A stretch of 64,000 nt of DNA, taken from assembly GCA_031310005.1 (NCBI GenBank), contig CM062381.1, forward strand, positions 2,728,001 to 2,792,000. The letters are read 5' to 3'. Shown piece by piece: positions 12,796 through 24,190 of this stretch. The translations under genes and the position numbers were made by a program. Below the pieces are notes generated by a model. It was not told where the DNA came from and did no database searches. It saw only the letters and a list, made by a program, of their open reading frames with translations. Numbering within the stretch: position 1 is the first letter of the stretch; every line of letters starts with the position of its first letter. Source of the DNA: Dactylellina haptotyla (taxonomy: Eukaryota > Ascomycota > Orbiliomycetes > Orbiliales > Orbiliaceae).

Positions 12796-15604
12796 TCCGG
12801 CGTCCGAGAGCGATCCAGCGCTCTATTTGAACCCCGTCGCCAGACTAATCGGCAATGAACAAGAGACGTAAAATGGGCCCTTGCACCGGAGGCCAGGTGA
12901 GATATGCACCGTCGTTACGTCGATGGTAGCGCTGCTCTCAGCTTAGCAGCAGCCGGTGTGGAATTCCCTGATTTCCTCCGGCTGGGATTGGTTCGGTATT
13001 CGGGTGAGGAAAGAATCGTGGTTCACCCTTCTCGATTCGTTTTAGATTGCAGCACCAGACCAAATCACTCGGCGCTGGCAAACCGTGCAGCGACTTGCAA
13101 GCTTGCTCTGCACGGTGATGTGATCTCCCATCCCAGCCTCTCCCTTCGTGTCGTCTCCGTCCTGTCCAGCGGTGTTTCTGCACCGTTCTTGCCATTCGGT
13201 AATCTCGGCTTGCAATGAGGCTGGTGCGCCCAAGCTGAAGATCCACGAACGCTCCTTCCTGCAGCTCGCTCTCTTAAGATCTTGGCTCCTACGTAAGCTT
13301 TCGCGCTATCGCCCGTCGCCTTCAGCTCGCCGGGACCTTGTCCGTCGATGCAAGCTCGACATACATAGGAAACCAAGCCAGTGACGGTGTTCGAACCACG
13401 TTCGCTGTTGGCGGTTCCAGTCGCACAACAGCACCTGCCACATTTTCGCCCGCCCGCATCCCGCTCCCTGCACCAAAGCCTGCAGCGAGGCGCAAACGAG
13501 AAACTTCGCTATCACGCGGGTTCGAGCCGGGGTAGCTCAACCGTCCCCAGAGAACGAATCCACCAGGAACGTTTTCCCATTACATATCACATATCGTACC
13601 TACGTGTGTGTGCTAATGCGGCTGAAAGACTGCCCCGCTGCGTGACGTGACGACGTAAACATATCTGCACATCCAGATGCATCTGCACCTCTAACTCCGA
13701 AAGTGCTATAAAGACTCGATATCTCCACCCAACTCCTGCAGTCTAGTTCCACATCAGTTCGCCTACAAGGCATACCGTGCTGCTGAATATCCCTCACCAA
13801 CACTCAATTGCGCAATTCTGGTTTCTCAGCTTATATCAATCGATTTCCACGATATACCGATGCCATACTATATACGCATATACTATCCTCGTCAGCGCTG
13901 TTCCCTTGGTATCTTGCCGAACGACCTGTCTGCCTACTTTTAGCTAGCCACCCGACAACAATGAGAAGTATTCGAATGCTCGCATGATTATATCTCTCTG
14001 TAGATTACCTGGACACCAATACACAGACTACATGGGTCGGTTCAATATGGCGTGTTCGTTGATGCTTGTAGCATAGGATATAACTTTGCGTTCCCGCCCG
14101 GATCTAACAAGCAAATGGCGATATCGGTCTTCACGGTCCCAACAGTCCTCTGTCAAAGATTTATATATCAGTAGTATTTATGCTCTGTCCGTATTTTAGA
14201 TTCGTGATACAATAGATACTTTTTTTTAGATATATATATTTCTAATTTGTTAGCCCAAACATTTGGGTCTAGGAATCTCGTTTTTAGTTCCAGATAATTA
14301 TATAACCCAAGGAATTCAAGAAGCTCCTCGTTCGCGTGCGTTTCAACACTTGAAAGCATTGTTACTAAATAGAGAAGATCCCTCTTTCCGGCAGAGCTTC
14401 CGGAATCATTCGCTAGGACATCGGGTGCGGAGGCCGCATACGGTTCCCCACACATGAAATCCGCACCAAATGGCGCAAGGACTGACGAGATGTGGTTAAT
14501 CGTCTGTCCACTACGTAAAGCATTAGATATTGCAAACAATAGAATACTGTTACCTTCAACTTGATCTATGACTACGCTAGGTCCACCTGCCACTGGCAAG
14601 CCCTCTAGGATTCGGCATCTTGCAAATTCACCCGCCAAAACCGGGGCGTGTTGTGTGCGGAAAAATCCAACCAACAGGATAAGCTGACAGGACACCCACG
14701 AAATCCATGTCCCCAATACTTTTGCTCTCGCATGTAAAAAGCGGCAGGGCAAGGGTTAAAACAGGCGCGAAGCAGAAAACGCTGATTAGTCAAAAAATGC
14801 CCGGTCAGATATCTCAGGATCGCGGTATCTGGTCAGTTGAGTACACAGTAGCATATTCGTATTCAATTATCGGCACTCCTCTCGACGGGCATCGAGAAAA
14901 TTTTTCTCGCAATTAAATTATCGGGCAGTGCGAAGAAGGCCTGAGCCTACACGGCAGTCGTCAGTCGATGGTTTTCAGCGTATATACATAATATAAATAC
15001 TTATATATTGTGGTGTAGTAACGTTATAATTGCTGGAACCCGCCGTGTATTCCCGAGAACAAACGAGCCACGAGTCTCCCTCTGTCCCCTTCTGCTTCTT
15101 ACCCCCCCTGCTGAAACGGCGGCGAATAATCTGAAAACTGTGCCCAAATTCGGCAAGGGCAGCTCCCGCTAAAACCCAATTGCGAGCACAAGCTCAGTCC
15201 GGTCCAGTGGAGTTCAGGGGACACGCAACGAAACCACCAACCTTTCTTAAAAGGTTACCACGGCGAAACCTCTCCTCCGGAGTCGATATCGTTATCTGTC
15301 CATTCTCTCCCAGCTGGAAAGCCCGTACTGGTACCTCCAGCTCTCCTTCCCCTTCTCTATTGTCTTCTCGTTGGCTGAAGCAGATTCGGATTTGCAGGAA
15401 CGTGTGTTGGAATTGGATCAGCTATCACCAGCTGGCAACACATGCTGGGCATCTAACGGTAAACATCGCCACTTCTTCGCTTCAACCGGGAAACCTCCCA
15501 TCAGCTGCCCTTCTCCCTCCGAAATACTCCCCAAGCTCCCCTCGACCAGCCCCGCCAGTCTCTGTGTCTCCTTCTCAGTAGGCGGCTTGACGTCTCTCTC
15601 AATC
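12796..15604. other. 2.8-kb gene-free interval upstream of kexin
   Basis: This interval separates the divergent PhoD-like and kexin genes. I find no convincing gene. The only sizeable open frame (14752-14168, minus) is described separately. The last 400 bases are C/T-rich and are probably kexin promoter and 5' UTR. Confidence 0.5.
14168..14752 (-). pseudogene. possible decayed ankyrin-like fragment
   Basis: A 194-codon open frame with no early ATG (it opens at a TTG, and the first Met is over 90 codons in). Segments such as EGNSILLFAI, VLAPFGAD and LLYLVTMLSS..NEELLEFL resemble the spacing of ankyrin repeats (G-x-T/S-x-L-x-x-A and L-x-x-x-G-A-D). The flanks show no continuation, and no splice sites add exons. 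I infer either a decayed ankyrin gene remnant or a fortuitous open frame, and am not confident of either. Confidence 0.2.
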
Positions 15605-18465
15605 ATGAAGTCTCTTCCCTGGCTGCTCGCTGCAGCAGCCCTTGTCCACCCGACACTCGCCCATTTCACACCTCGCGACTACGACCATTACGACTACTAC
15701 GCCCTGCACCTACGATCCACCTCCTCGCCGCACAACATCGCTAAACGCCTAGGTCTCGAGTACATCGAACCTCTCGGTCAGCTTGAAGACCACCATCTCT
15801 TCCGAATTAGGAAACGGGATGAAGATGTCGTCGAAACACAGCTGCAGCGCCTTCGATTACGCAAACGCGACGAGCTATCCGCTGCTGAAGCGGAGCTCAC
15901 CCAAGCTATCAGATTCTCGGAGAAGCAGAAGCTGAAGAGATTGACGAAGCGTATTCCACCTGAGTACAAGCCGAGATCTCCCGACGAAGGCTCGTCGTCA
16001 GCTACGGGCACCGATACCAGCAAGTTCGGCGCTGTGAACGACGAAAGCAGTGCACAGAGCTTCTTCAAGACGCTCGTCAGCAAATTGGAGATCAATGATC
16101 CGATATTCAAGGATCAGTGGCACTTGGTAGGTCTTCTAAGCGTTCATAATGGCGGTTGCAACTGCTAATATGGGTGTCATACAGTTTAACACACGAGAAA
16201 TTGGACATGATGTCAACGTTGGACAGCTTTGGCTGGATGGTAGAAACTCACCGATCCCATTTCGTATGCATAAAATGGCTGCTTATCTTAGGAACAGGCG
16301 TTCTCGGTGAAAATGCAACTGTGGCTATCGTCGATGATGGCCTCGACTTCCACAGCCATGATCTTATTGGCAATTATGTAGGGCTCCTCTCTAATTAACG
16401 GATCCATTCGGATGCTTCATCTAACGCTTGAATAGTTCAAAGAAGGATCTTGGGATTTCAACGACCCCGGCCCGGATCCACTTCCCCGTCTCTCGGACGA
16501 CAGACACGGGACAAGGTGCGCTGGTGAAGTCGCAGCGGTCAGAAACGATGTGTGTGGTGTAGGTGTTGCCTGGAAGTCAAAGGTTGCCGGTATCCGTATC
16601 CTCTCCAAGTCGATATCCGATGCCGACGAAGCTGTCGCCTTGAATTACGCGTACGACAAGAATCACATTTACTCATGCAGCTGGGGACCGCCTGATGACG
16701 GCGTTGCCATGGACGCCCCTGGAATTCTTATCAAGAAGGCAATCCAGCAAGGTGTTCAAAAAGGCCGCGATGGTAGAGGATCGATATTTGTCTTCGCATC
16801 CGGCAACGGTGCTGCGAATGGTGACAATTGCAATTTCGACGGATATACCAATAGTATTTACAGTATTACCGTCGGCGCTATCGATCGCGCGGGCGCTCAT
16901 CCTTACTACTCTGAGGAGTGCTCTGCCAACTTGGTAGTTACTTATAGCAGCGGCGCCGGTACCGATGCTATTCACACCACCGACGTCGGTGTCAACTCTT
17001 GCTATACTATGCACGGTGGAACGTCCGCCGCTGCACCGCTGGCGGCTGGTATCTTCGCTCTCGTCATCTCCGTCAGACCCGATTTGACTTGGCGAGATAT
17101 GCAATACCTTTGTGTTGAGGCTGCTGTTCCAGTCAACGAGAACGATGCCGATTGGGAAACTACGAGTATCGGCAAGAAATTCAACCACAAGTACGGATAT
17201 GGCAAGATTGATGCGGTCAAATTAGTCAAAGCTGCTAGGGATTGGAAGCTCGTCAAGCCGCAAGCCTGGTTCCACTCGCCAATTCTCCACGTTGACCATG
17301 CAATCCCAAATGGAAACAAGGGATTGTCGACAACTATCGAAATTACAAAAGAGCAACTTGAGAACGCCAACCTCCAAAGGCTAGAGCACGTTACAGTCAC
17401 CATCGACCTCGCGCATACCCGCCGTGGCGATTTGGACGTGGACCTAATCAGCCCAAAGGGGATCAAATCAAGAATTGCGGTTCAGCGTCCCAAGGATCAA
17501 AGCACCGATGGTTACAAGCAATGGACGTTTATGACGGTTAAGCACTGGTAAGAATCATCATGATCTGGTCGATAATGGACCTGTTGGCTAAATATTAATA
17601 TAGGGGTGATGACGGCATCGGAAAATGGACGATCATCGTGAAAGATACCGTACACCCGGAGAACAAGGGTACTCTGAACTGGTGGAGACTCAATCTATGG
17701 GGCGAAGCTATCGATGCTGCCAAGCAAAAGCTCCACCCACTACCCGGTGATGAGCATGACGAGAACGACCCAACCAAGGCCGTTCATTCAACTTCCACCG
17801 TCGGAGCCGTCACCACAAGTGTTGAGGCGGTCACAAGATCTTCCGTATCAGGCAACCCATCAGGGCATCCTGAAAGACCTGTTAACTCGAAGACTGGTGG
17901 CGCTGCTACCGTTGAGCCTTCCCCGACCACGGGTTCTACGACATCCGCATCCGCAGCAGAGGCCACCACCTCTTCTACGGAGACCTCAACCTCTACGGCA
18001 GAGCCGGAAAGAGCTGGCTTCATCCCATCGTTCTTCCCTACTTTTGGTGTTAGTGCGGCCACTCAAGCCTGGATTTACGGCGCTATCGGCCTCATCATTG
18101 TGTTCGCTGGTGCTCTTGGAGGGTTCTTATTCTGGCAACGGAAGAAAAATCAAGCGAACAAAGGTGCCATGGACGACTACGAGTTTGCCAGGCTTACCGG
18201 TTCAGGCGATGATGAGGCTGCGGAAGGTCTTACGAGCGGTGGCAGAAAGGGAAAGAAACAGAAGGGCCGAGATCTCTATGATGCCTTTGGCGAGAGTGAT
18301 GATGAAGATTTGGGAACCGGAAGAGCTTTTACAGACGAAGATGACGACGATGAGAAGCATCATGTTATTGGTGACGACAGCGACGAAGAGGAGAGTGGAG
18401 AATCGTATGAGGATGTTCCATCGGTGAAGCCACACGTGGGGGGGTCGGGAAGACGGGTACTGTAA
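15605..18465 (+). CDS. kexB: kexin (Kex2/KexB-type proprotein convertase)
   Basis: Late-Golgi membrane serine endoprotease that cleaves secretory proproteins after Lys-Arg/Arg-Arg. Five exons: 15605-16126, 16185-16239, 16298-16377, 16436-17547 and 17604-18465, giving 876 residues. Order of parts: signal peptide (about 1-20), prodomain with several KR/RKR sites for autoprocessing, subtilisin domain, P domain (about 440-600), Ser/Thr-rich stalk, one TM segment (about 745-767) and an acidic cytosolic tail. The catalytic triad is visible as Asp205 (VAIVDDGLD), His243 (DRHGTRC) and Ser416 (GGTSAAAP), with the oxyanion Asn343 in FASGNG. SCSWGPPDDG is typical of kexins. It would process secreted proproteins that carry dibasic sites. 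The ATG at 15605 is chosen because it is followed directly by a good signal peptide; the upstream in-frame extension has no such sense. Confidence 0.97.
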
Positions 18466-19398
18466 AATTGACCTTTTAGTGACGAATATGCTCTTTTTCT
18501 TTGGTTGTCGTTCCATTTTCTAGATGTGTGGGTCTCATCGAATGAGAGTTAAAAAGGTATCTTGTCCTTTGTTTATTTGGGATTAAGGCTTACCCTTGGG
18601 CATTTCCTTTTTTTGTCAATCGGGTTGGTTCTTCTTTGCTTCCTTGTTAGTCTTTTTCTTAAAGGCCTTTCTGCGTGTATAGCTTCTATTCCTGCACCCT
18701 GGCGGGCTTTGAATTTGATGGTTCGATGATGCATACCTTTTCTAACAGATGGCTATCCTAGACGGAAGAGAAAAGTGGATTGAAAAAAAAACGAGGGGAG
18801 AGGTACAAAGCGAAGTTTATATAATTCTAGGCTGATGACGTCTTTTTTGAATTATTATATTTGTGTACAGTTCATTTATGATTTCATGTTGCTATGCTTT
18901 TTATCGCTTATTTAATGTAACATAAGAATATATTGATCTCAAGATATTTACAATTACTTTTTTCGTTATTTTTTCGTATGTTGAAATACAAGAAGTTGTT
19001 CCTTCTCCTCAAACCCCCCTTGGTATCATTAGTAATTACAAGCTGTTGAATAAGTAAGTATTGTGATAGTCGATCGTCAGTTTTTGAGCCGTTTTCCTTC
19101 CCACGTACCCCCCCCTGAGTATATACCTCCTTTTCTGTTTTTCACAAACCAAATGGCGCTTCCAAAAAAAAAAAAAAAGGTCGAGCAAAATGAATGATAC
19201 AGTAGAAAGCAAAAGTAATAATAAAACTATAGTATGCCACAAAACACGAAAAAAAAAGAAGAAAAATGTTGAATGTAAGTTTGACTCGTTTTGTAGAATT
19301 GACTCCAAAGAAGCCATGTATGCAGTATCCTCCCCGTAACGTCCAGTTATTCTCAACCTCCGATCTTCAGTCCTGGCTCGCCGACACTTTAGAATATG
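18466..19398. other. convergent 3' flanks of kexin and phosphotransferase
   Basis: AT-rich interval with long A and T runs (for example 18783-18793, 19165-19178 and 19249-19258), as expected for two 3' UTR/polyadenylation regions. No gene seen. Confidence 0.6.
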
Positions 19399-20932
19399 CT
19401 AAGCTGTCTTCGCGTGGCCGTTCTGGTGACCTTTCTTCTTGTACGGAATAGTGAGACATTTGATGCCCAGGTACCCGCAAATCATGTTGATAGTTTTAAT
19501 CGCCCAGTTGAAATACACAACCAGCGCGAAGACGAAGTATCCCCGGAGATACCAGAGCTCAGTCGCCGCATCGACCGCGTCGTATCCGAGTAGCGGTGGG
19601 GCGTTGACGAGGATAGCGCCACCGATGAGGGGTACTAGCATTACGGTCCAATATGGGAACGGCTGTCGGAGGAGATGCGCGAGAATGACTTTTGTGGTCA
19701 TGCGGCCGAAAGCGAAGGAGAGGGTGAGGCAGAATAGGACCAGATGGTTTTCCTTGCGGAGGGTTGTGTAGGGTGAGAAGGCCCAGGCACAACCCGCGGC
19801 GGTGAAGGTTAGTATCGGTGTCCATTCGAGGAAGACGGGGAGGATGGGCAGGTTTTGGGCGCGGCGAGCGGATACGACGTTTTTAACACTACATTTCTGT
19901 TAGTTGTCTGTTTTCTTATATTTCTCAGTTTAGTAGAAGGGATTTCGAGAGAGGCGTACCAGAATGGAAGATGGATGAACACGAATGTGCTGAAGATGAC
20001 TGGGAACCAGAGATCTTTGAGAGTATAGTCGTAGAACACATCTTCGTGGCCGATGAAATCAGCGATTCGCTGATGCCACATCTCCGGGCCGTAGACCCCG
20101 GATAACGCCATACACAGACAGGCGATGATCAGGCCTTCGGTAGGCCCGTTGAAGTACCCGAGGTAGAGGGTGTGCGTGTGGTAGGTTTCCCAGGTAGAGA
20201 ACCACATGGGAAGGATGGGGATCAGGGCGGTGAACCAGCCGGTCTTGGTGTTTCCGAGGCCCATTGCTGCGGTTTCACACAAGCTTGCGAGTGTGCAGTT
20301 CAAGCTATCGATTCCGTGACTATCCTTGAGAGTTAGCAAAGTTGTTGTAGGATAAGGGTTAGATAGTTAGTTGTAACGCACTCGAAAAGTTCACCCAACG
20401 GTGACGAAGATCCCGTTCTCCTGGCTTGCTTGCCGTCGATATTGTCCATGGTTGAGTACATCCATAGTCCTGCTGCGAAGCTGAAGTACAGCAGAGGAGG
20501 TCCCGGTCCGACGAGGTCAGGAACGAATATAACGAGACAGAGGACGTTGAATAGGATTGCTCCGAAGCCAATCAAGGTGACGAGGTTGGGTGCCATCCAT
20601 TTCGGCAGCAGTTCGACGGCCCAGTTCCACTGCGGCTCTTGTATCAGTACCTTATCTACTATTGTTTGGTACGCATATTTTCTGGGGACACACGTACGTA
20701 ATGCCTCAAGATGTAGAATGAAATCAACGACTTGTCGACGGACTGGTATTTATACTGTTTTAGCGGTGCTAGCGGGTGGTCATCTTTGTGGTCTTTCTCG
20801 TTGGCGCCTGTGGGTGCGTGCGTGGTTACGGGAAATTAGCACATATATCGCGGGAAAAGCAAGGACGGGAGCTCAGGAGAGCAGCTCGGATAGCTCCGTA
20901 CCATTGGACACCAGGACCGTTTGCGCGGCCAT
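19399..20932 (-). CDS. ept1: CDP-alcohol phosphotransferase (ethanolamine/cholinephosphotransferase), apparent N-terminal frameshift
   Basis: ER membrane enzyme transferring phosphoethanolamine or phosphocholine from the CDP-alcohol to diacylglycerol, the last step of the Kennedy pathway. Exons: 20932-20902, 20807-20699, 20629-20382, 20319-19960 and 19888-19399, giving about 412 residues if one base is missing in exon 2. The catalytic signature DG(x2)AR(x8)G(x3)D(x3)D is complete: DGKQAR, then GELFD after the exon 3/4 junction, then the final Asp of HGID. About eight to ten TM segments follow. The exon 1-2 intron has a good donor, a TGCTAAT branch site and a CAG acceptor, and reads cleanly to ..HPLAPL. 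The conserved YKYQSVDKSLIS then continues in a different frame, and the three-A run at 20759-20761 needs one more A. Alternatives are a sequencing error, a real frameshift allele, or another acceptor (20768 or 20755) joined to a poor donor. Choline versus ethanolamine preference cannot be told. Confidence 0.85.
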
Positions 20933-22882
20933 CCGTTCGTTGAATCTGATTACGTCGTGCTAGTTGGTGGTGAATGTGGAGTGAAACCGGAAAAGTTGGG
21001 GTGGGATATCGAATATCGATCGATCTGGTGTGTGAAGCCCGCCAGGCCAGATCTTGGTAAAGAGAGGAACAAGAGAGGGAGAGACAGCGGGTAACCCTCC
21101 TCGTTTGCAGGGACTCCTTTTCCCGTCTAGCGGTTGGTGGGACGGCTATAATTAGGGGGGTATCTCGAGCGAGGAATGCCACTACGCTCTTCCTCCTTCC
21201 CGGACGGTATGCTGTTGGGATAAATAAGTCGCCAGGTGGTCTACGCAAGCCCGCACACGATCACATGCGCTGTTGGGAAGTCGTCTCGAGGTTGCGTTGC
21301 GTTGCCGGTTGGCCTGAAGCCGAGTTCAACTTGGGCGGCGATGGGTTTAGCACGATGATTAATGGTTAATGGGAGGTTGAGATCGAGGGCAGAGCATGCA
21401 GCTATCGGGCAGGCCAGCTTTTATCAGATCCCCTGAACGGGAGCTTGCCAATTGCCATAATGCATTACTGGCGTCTCGGTGATGGAAACAGGGGCAGGCA
21501 AAATTGGCCTCTCTCTCTTCCTTTCGCGTTCAGCTTCTGGAAGCATTCACCGTGCAGGTTTGTGGTCCCGGAGATTTTGGCAAGCCTGCATGCACGTCGC
21601 CCATTTAATTTTAGACGGCCTCACCTCACAGCGTGTGGCCGTTCTATTGGCCGCCGCGATCCCATCTCGCATCTCTCCCGACTGACGTCGAGGCGTCCGG
21701 CCTGTGAACCATCTGGCCACTGTGTTTCGTGGATCCGGCCAACCTATCGCGTCCCCTTTCAGACGTCATGACGTTGGTGTTCAGATCACGGCCATCCACG
21801 GCCGGGTGGCGGCAACACCTCCGTCATCCAAAATACAACAGACGTTGATTTCGGTGTCTGCCACCAGATGTCGCTCAGACCGAAAGGTCCTTGGAATATA
21901 TTAATCATATTATTATGCGTCTATAATATTGTTCCGTTGTTGCGTATATAACCAATTCTCGGAGTCCGCCGCTGAAACGCCAATGCGAGGCTATTCCGAG
22001 TGCCTACATAGCTGCATTTTAGCTGTAGATACACGCGCGACAAATTTATGCATGGATTCGGACTTGAAACTCAAAACTAGATAGCACTTCGAACTTATAT
22101 AAATACTTTAAAGTGGTCTCAATATATTTCTGGACTACAGAATGCCTTTGAAACATCGCTAAATCGAACAAGCGGATTTCAGCAGAATGCGCACATCGAC
22201 ATATAAAAACGTGCGACAACACATTTTGAAAAATTCTGCTGGTAGGTCCGGCATACATGTTAATCCATGTTCTTCTTCAATACCCCGAGCTAGAGACTCA
22301 TTGACCCGAAGGAATATATTGTACTGATAAAACTCAAGACCTTCTAGAACTTTGACCCTCTTTCGGTGGAAATATGGTCCACGGCAACCTATTTGTCGTA
22401 AAATGCCACTTCGTACCCTTTTCTCTTATTGAATTCAGCTATATACCGAACATCACGGCGGGAGTCGCCACTGACTCGTTGAGAGTTAATTCCAATAAGA
22501 CATCGTGATAAAATTTACATATTAATCTAGATCCCTCTCACTCTGCGAGGCGTTGGGAAATATTGAAGGGTGTATCTATATACGATAACAATATTTGTTG
22601 ATAAAACTCTTTAAGCCTCGCAGCTGACTTGGTATTACTCAACAATCCGTAAAGTCGCTACAAAATAAAACTATAGTCTAAAATTATCGCCAAAAAGGTT
22701 CAGACGCTTCAGCATATATTCTTGTACCCATAAGGAGGGCTTTCCTCGTTAGATCATTTTCATTTCTGCAACTTTTGAAAACCTGAATGGCAATTTCAAC
22801 ACCGAATACTAAAACCTAGGGAATATAGCGATGAACCCGAATAAAAGTCTCCCATACCAACTTTCTTTATATCACAAATAGA
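20933..22882. other. 1.95-kb gene-free interval, AT-rich in its second half
   Basis: No supported gene. An open frame at 21248-20826 (minus, 140 codons) overlaps the phosphotransferase 5' end and looks fortuitous. From about 21890 to 22880 the sequence becomes clearly richer in A+T, with stops in all frames. It could be old, mutated repeat DNA, but I recognise no element. Confidence 0.45.
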
Positions 22883-24190
22883 TCATCTCAATGCCACGGT
22901 ATGCACCGCGTTTCCAATCTTCACCTTCAGAGTGTCACACCTCATCTTTAGCTCCTGGAGATCGGCTCGAACCTCAGAAATAGCAGCGGAGATCTCCTGA
23001 CCCATCTCCTTCGTCGGCTCCGTCAGGCTCCAGCCAATGGATACGTGGAATCCATCACGAATGTTCCCTCGACTGTCCCTCAAATATAACTCGGGTTGAT
23101 GGTGCCTTCTCACGACCTGATTACACGCCGCAAGCAGCGTAGAAAGCTAACGGACCGAATGACTATCAGTTAGCGATCAATTACAGACCCTAGAGTAACT
23201 GAGAGATGTGGCACACACCGACTGCTGCCTTTGCCCACTCACGACGGGACTAGAGGCTCTCATGACCCAGAACCAGCGGGTGCGGTCCTGATTAGGCACC
23301 CACTCCAAGGTGGTAAAGTCTACATCGAACCTATAGTTCACAAAACCCGGTTAACCTGCGATTCCTCTATAATCCGCTATAATATCGCACTCCCTAGTGC
23401 ATTTCGATATTGCCACTAAAAGAGAGAGAGAGAGAGAGAGGCCTACGGTTCAATACCGACTCTCTGGACACCCCTTTCAAGTGATGTCATGAATCCGTCC
23501 CGTTCTTCGGTCCGAAGCACGATCGGCCGCGACATGCTAATATGCAGGGGTAGCTGCGTTCCTAGATCGCTATAGAGAGAGGACTCGACTTTGAACGCTT
23601 CATCGTTCCTGTGAAATTGCTCATACTTGCTAATTACGCCTTTTGCAGTCTCGAGTAGGCTGCCGATTCGCGTGATCTCTGTAGCAGTTAGATGCCCTCG
23701 AATACGTTAGCTTTGAGGATCTGATTATCATATTATTTTGTTAATGAATCCGATTCTTTACTTGCAATTGCATGTTGCGAGGAGGCAAGATGTAAATTTC
23801 AACGGAGCAAATTACATAGGTTCATTTTGGAGGGGTTCAAAGGAAAGAAACGGGTATAGTATAGTATAGCATACACTCAAAGTAGATGTGTGTGGGCCAG
23901 TTCCCTTCAATGTGAGGAATGGCGCGGTGCCGGCCTCCGTGCGCGGAGGGGTCATCCTCCTTTGTTAATCTTGGGGCGGTGGTGTAGAGATCATGGAACT
24001 TGGACGGCAATGGTGGCAGGCCACTGCTTCTGCTGTTGCTGCTAGTCGGGGACTTGGAGGCCTGTGAGGTATCTATTTTCGCATCCCTTGATGCAATACT
24101 ACTCGCAGGTTGGGAGGAGGAGTCTTCATCGGAATCGGAATAGTCGACGAGCGCCAGGGAGAGCTTCCTGGCGGGAGATTGGCTGGCCAT
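22883..24190 (-). CDS. usb1: U6 snRNA phosphodiesterase Usb1
   Basis: Nuclear 2H-family 3'-5' exonuclease that trims the oligo(U) tail of U6 snRNA and so stabilises it for splicing. Four exons: 24190-23875, 23696-23447, 23330-23243 and 23146-22883, giving 305 residues. After a Ser-rich disordered start (LVDYSDSDED) come the family hallmark LPPLPSKFHDLY, a PHIEGNWPTHIYFEWHL block, and the two catalytic HxS motifs: LHISMSR (exon 2) and FHVSIGW (exon 4). FDVDFTTLEWVPNQDRTRWF lies between them, as in other Usb1 proteins. The first donor (23874) was chosen because GAGT|gtatgc keeps the frame into WHL; the neighbouring gtgtat donor does not. Intron 1 is 178 nt. Intron 2 carries a CT tract just after its donor. 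Confidence 0.93.
23420..23440. repeat. (AG)n tract inside usb1 intron 2
   Basis: About ten AG units on the plus strand, read as a CT tract within the intron on the coding (minus) strand. It lies immediately downstream of the 5' splice site. Confidence 0.85.

Noticed and set aside
12079-12830. Plus-strand open frames of 100-187 codons opposite exon 1 of the PhoD-like gene
   Set aside because: Shadows of the low-complexity coding strand (GGT/GCT-type repeats), with no independent support.
13505-13540. GGGTTCGAGCC element resembling a tRNA T-arm
   Set aside because: The flanks do not pair into a T-stem, and no D-arm, anticodon arm or acceptor stem can be built upstream.
20826-21248. 140-codon minus-strand open frame upstream of and overlapping the phosphotransferase start
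   Set aside because: Out of frame with the enzyme, Arg/Ser-rich random composition, no splice link to the gene.
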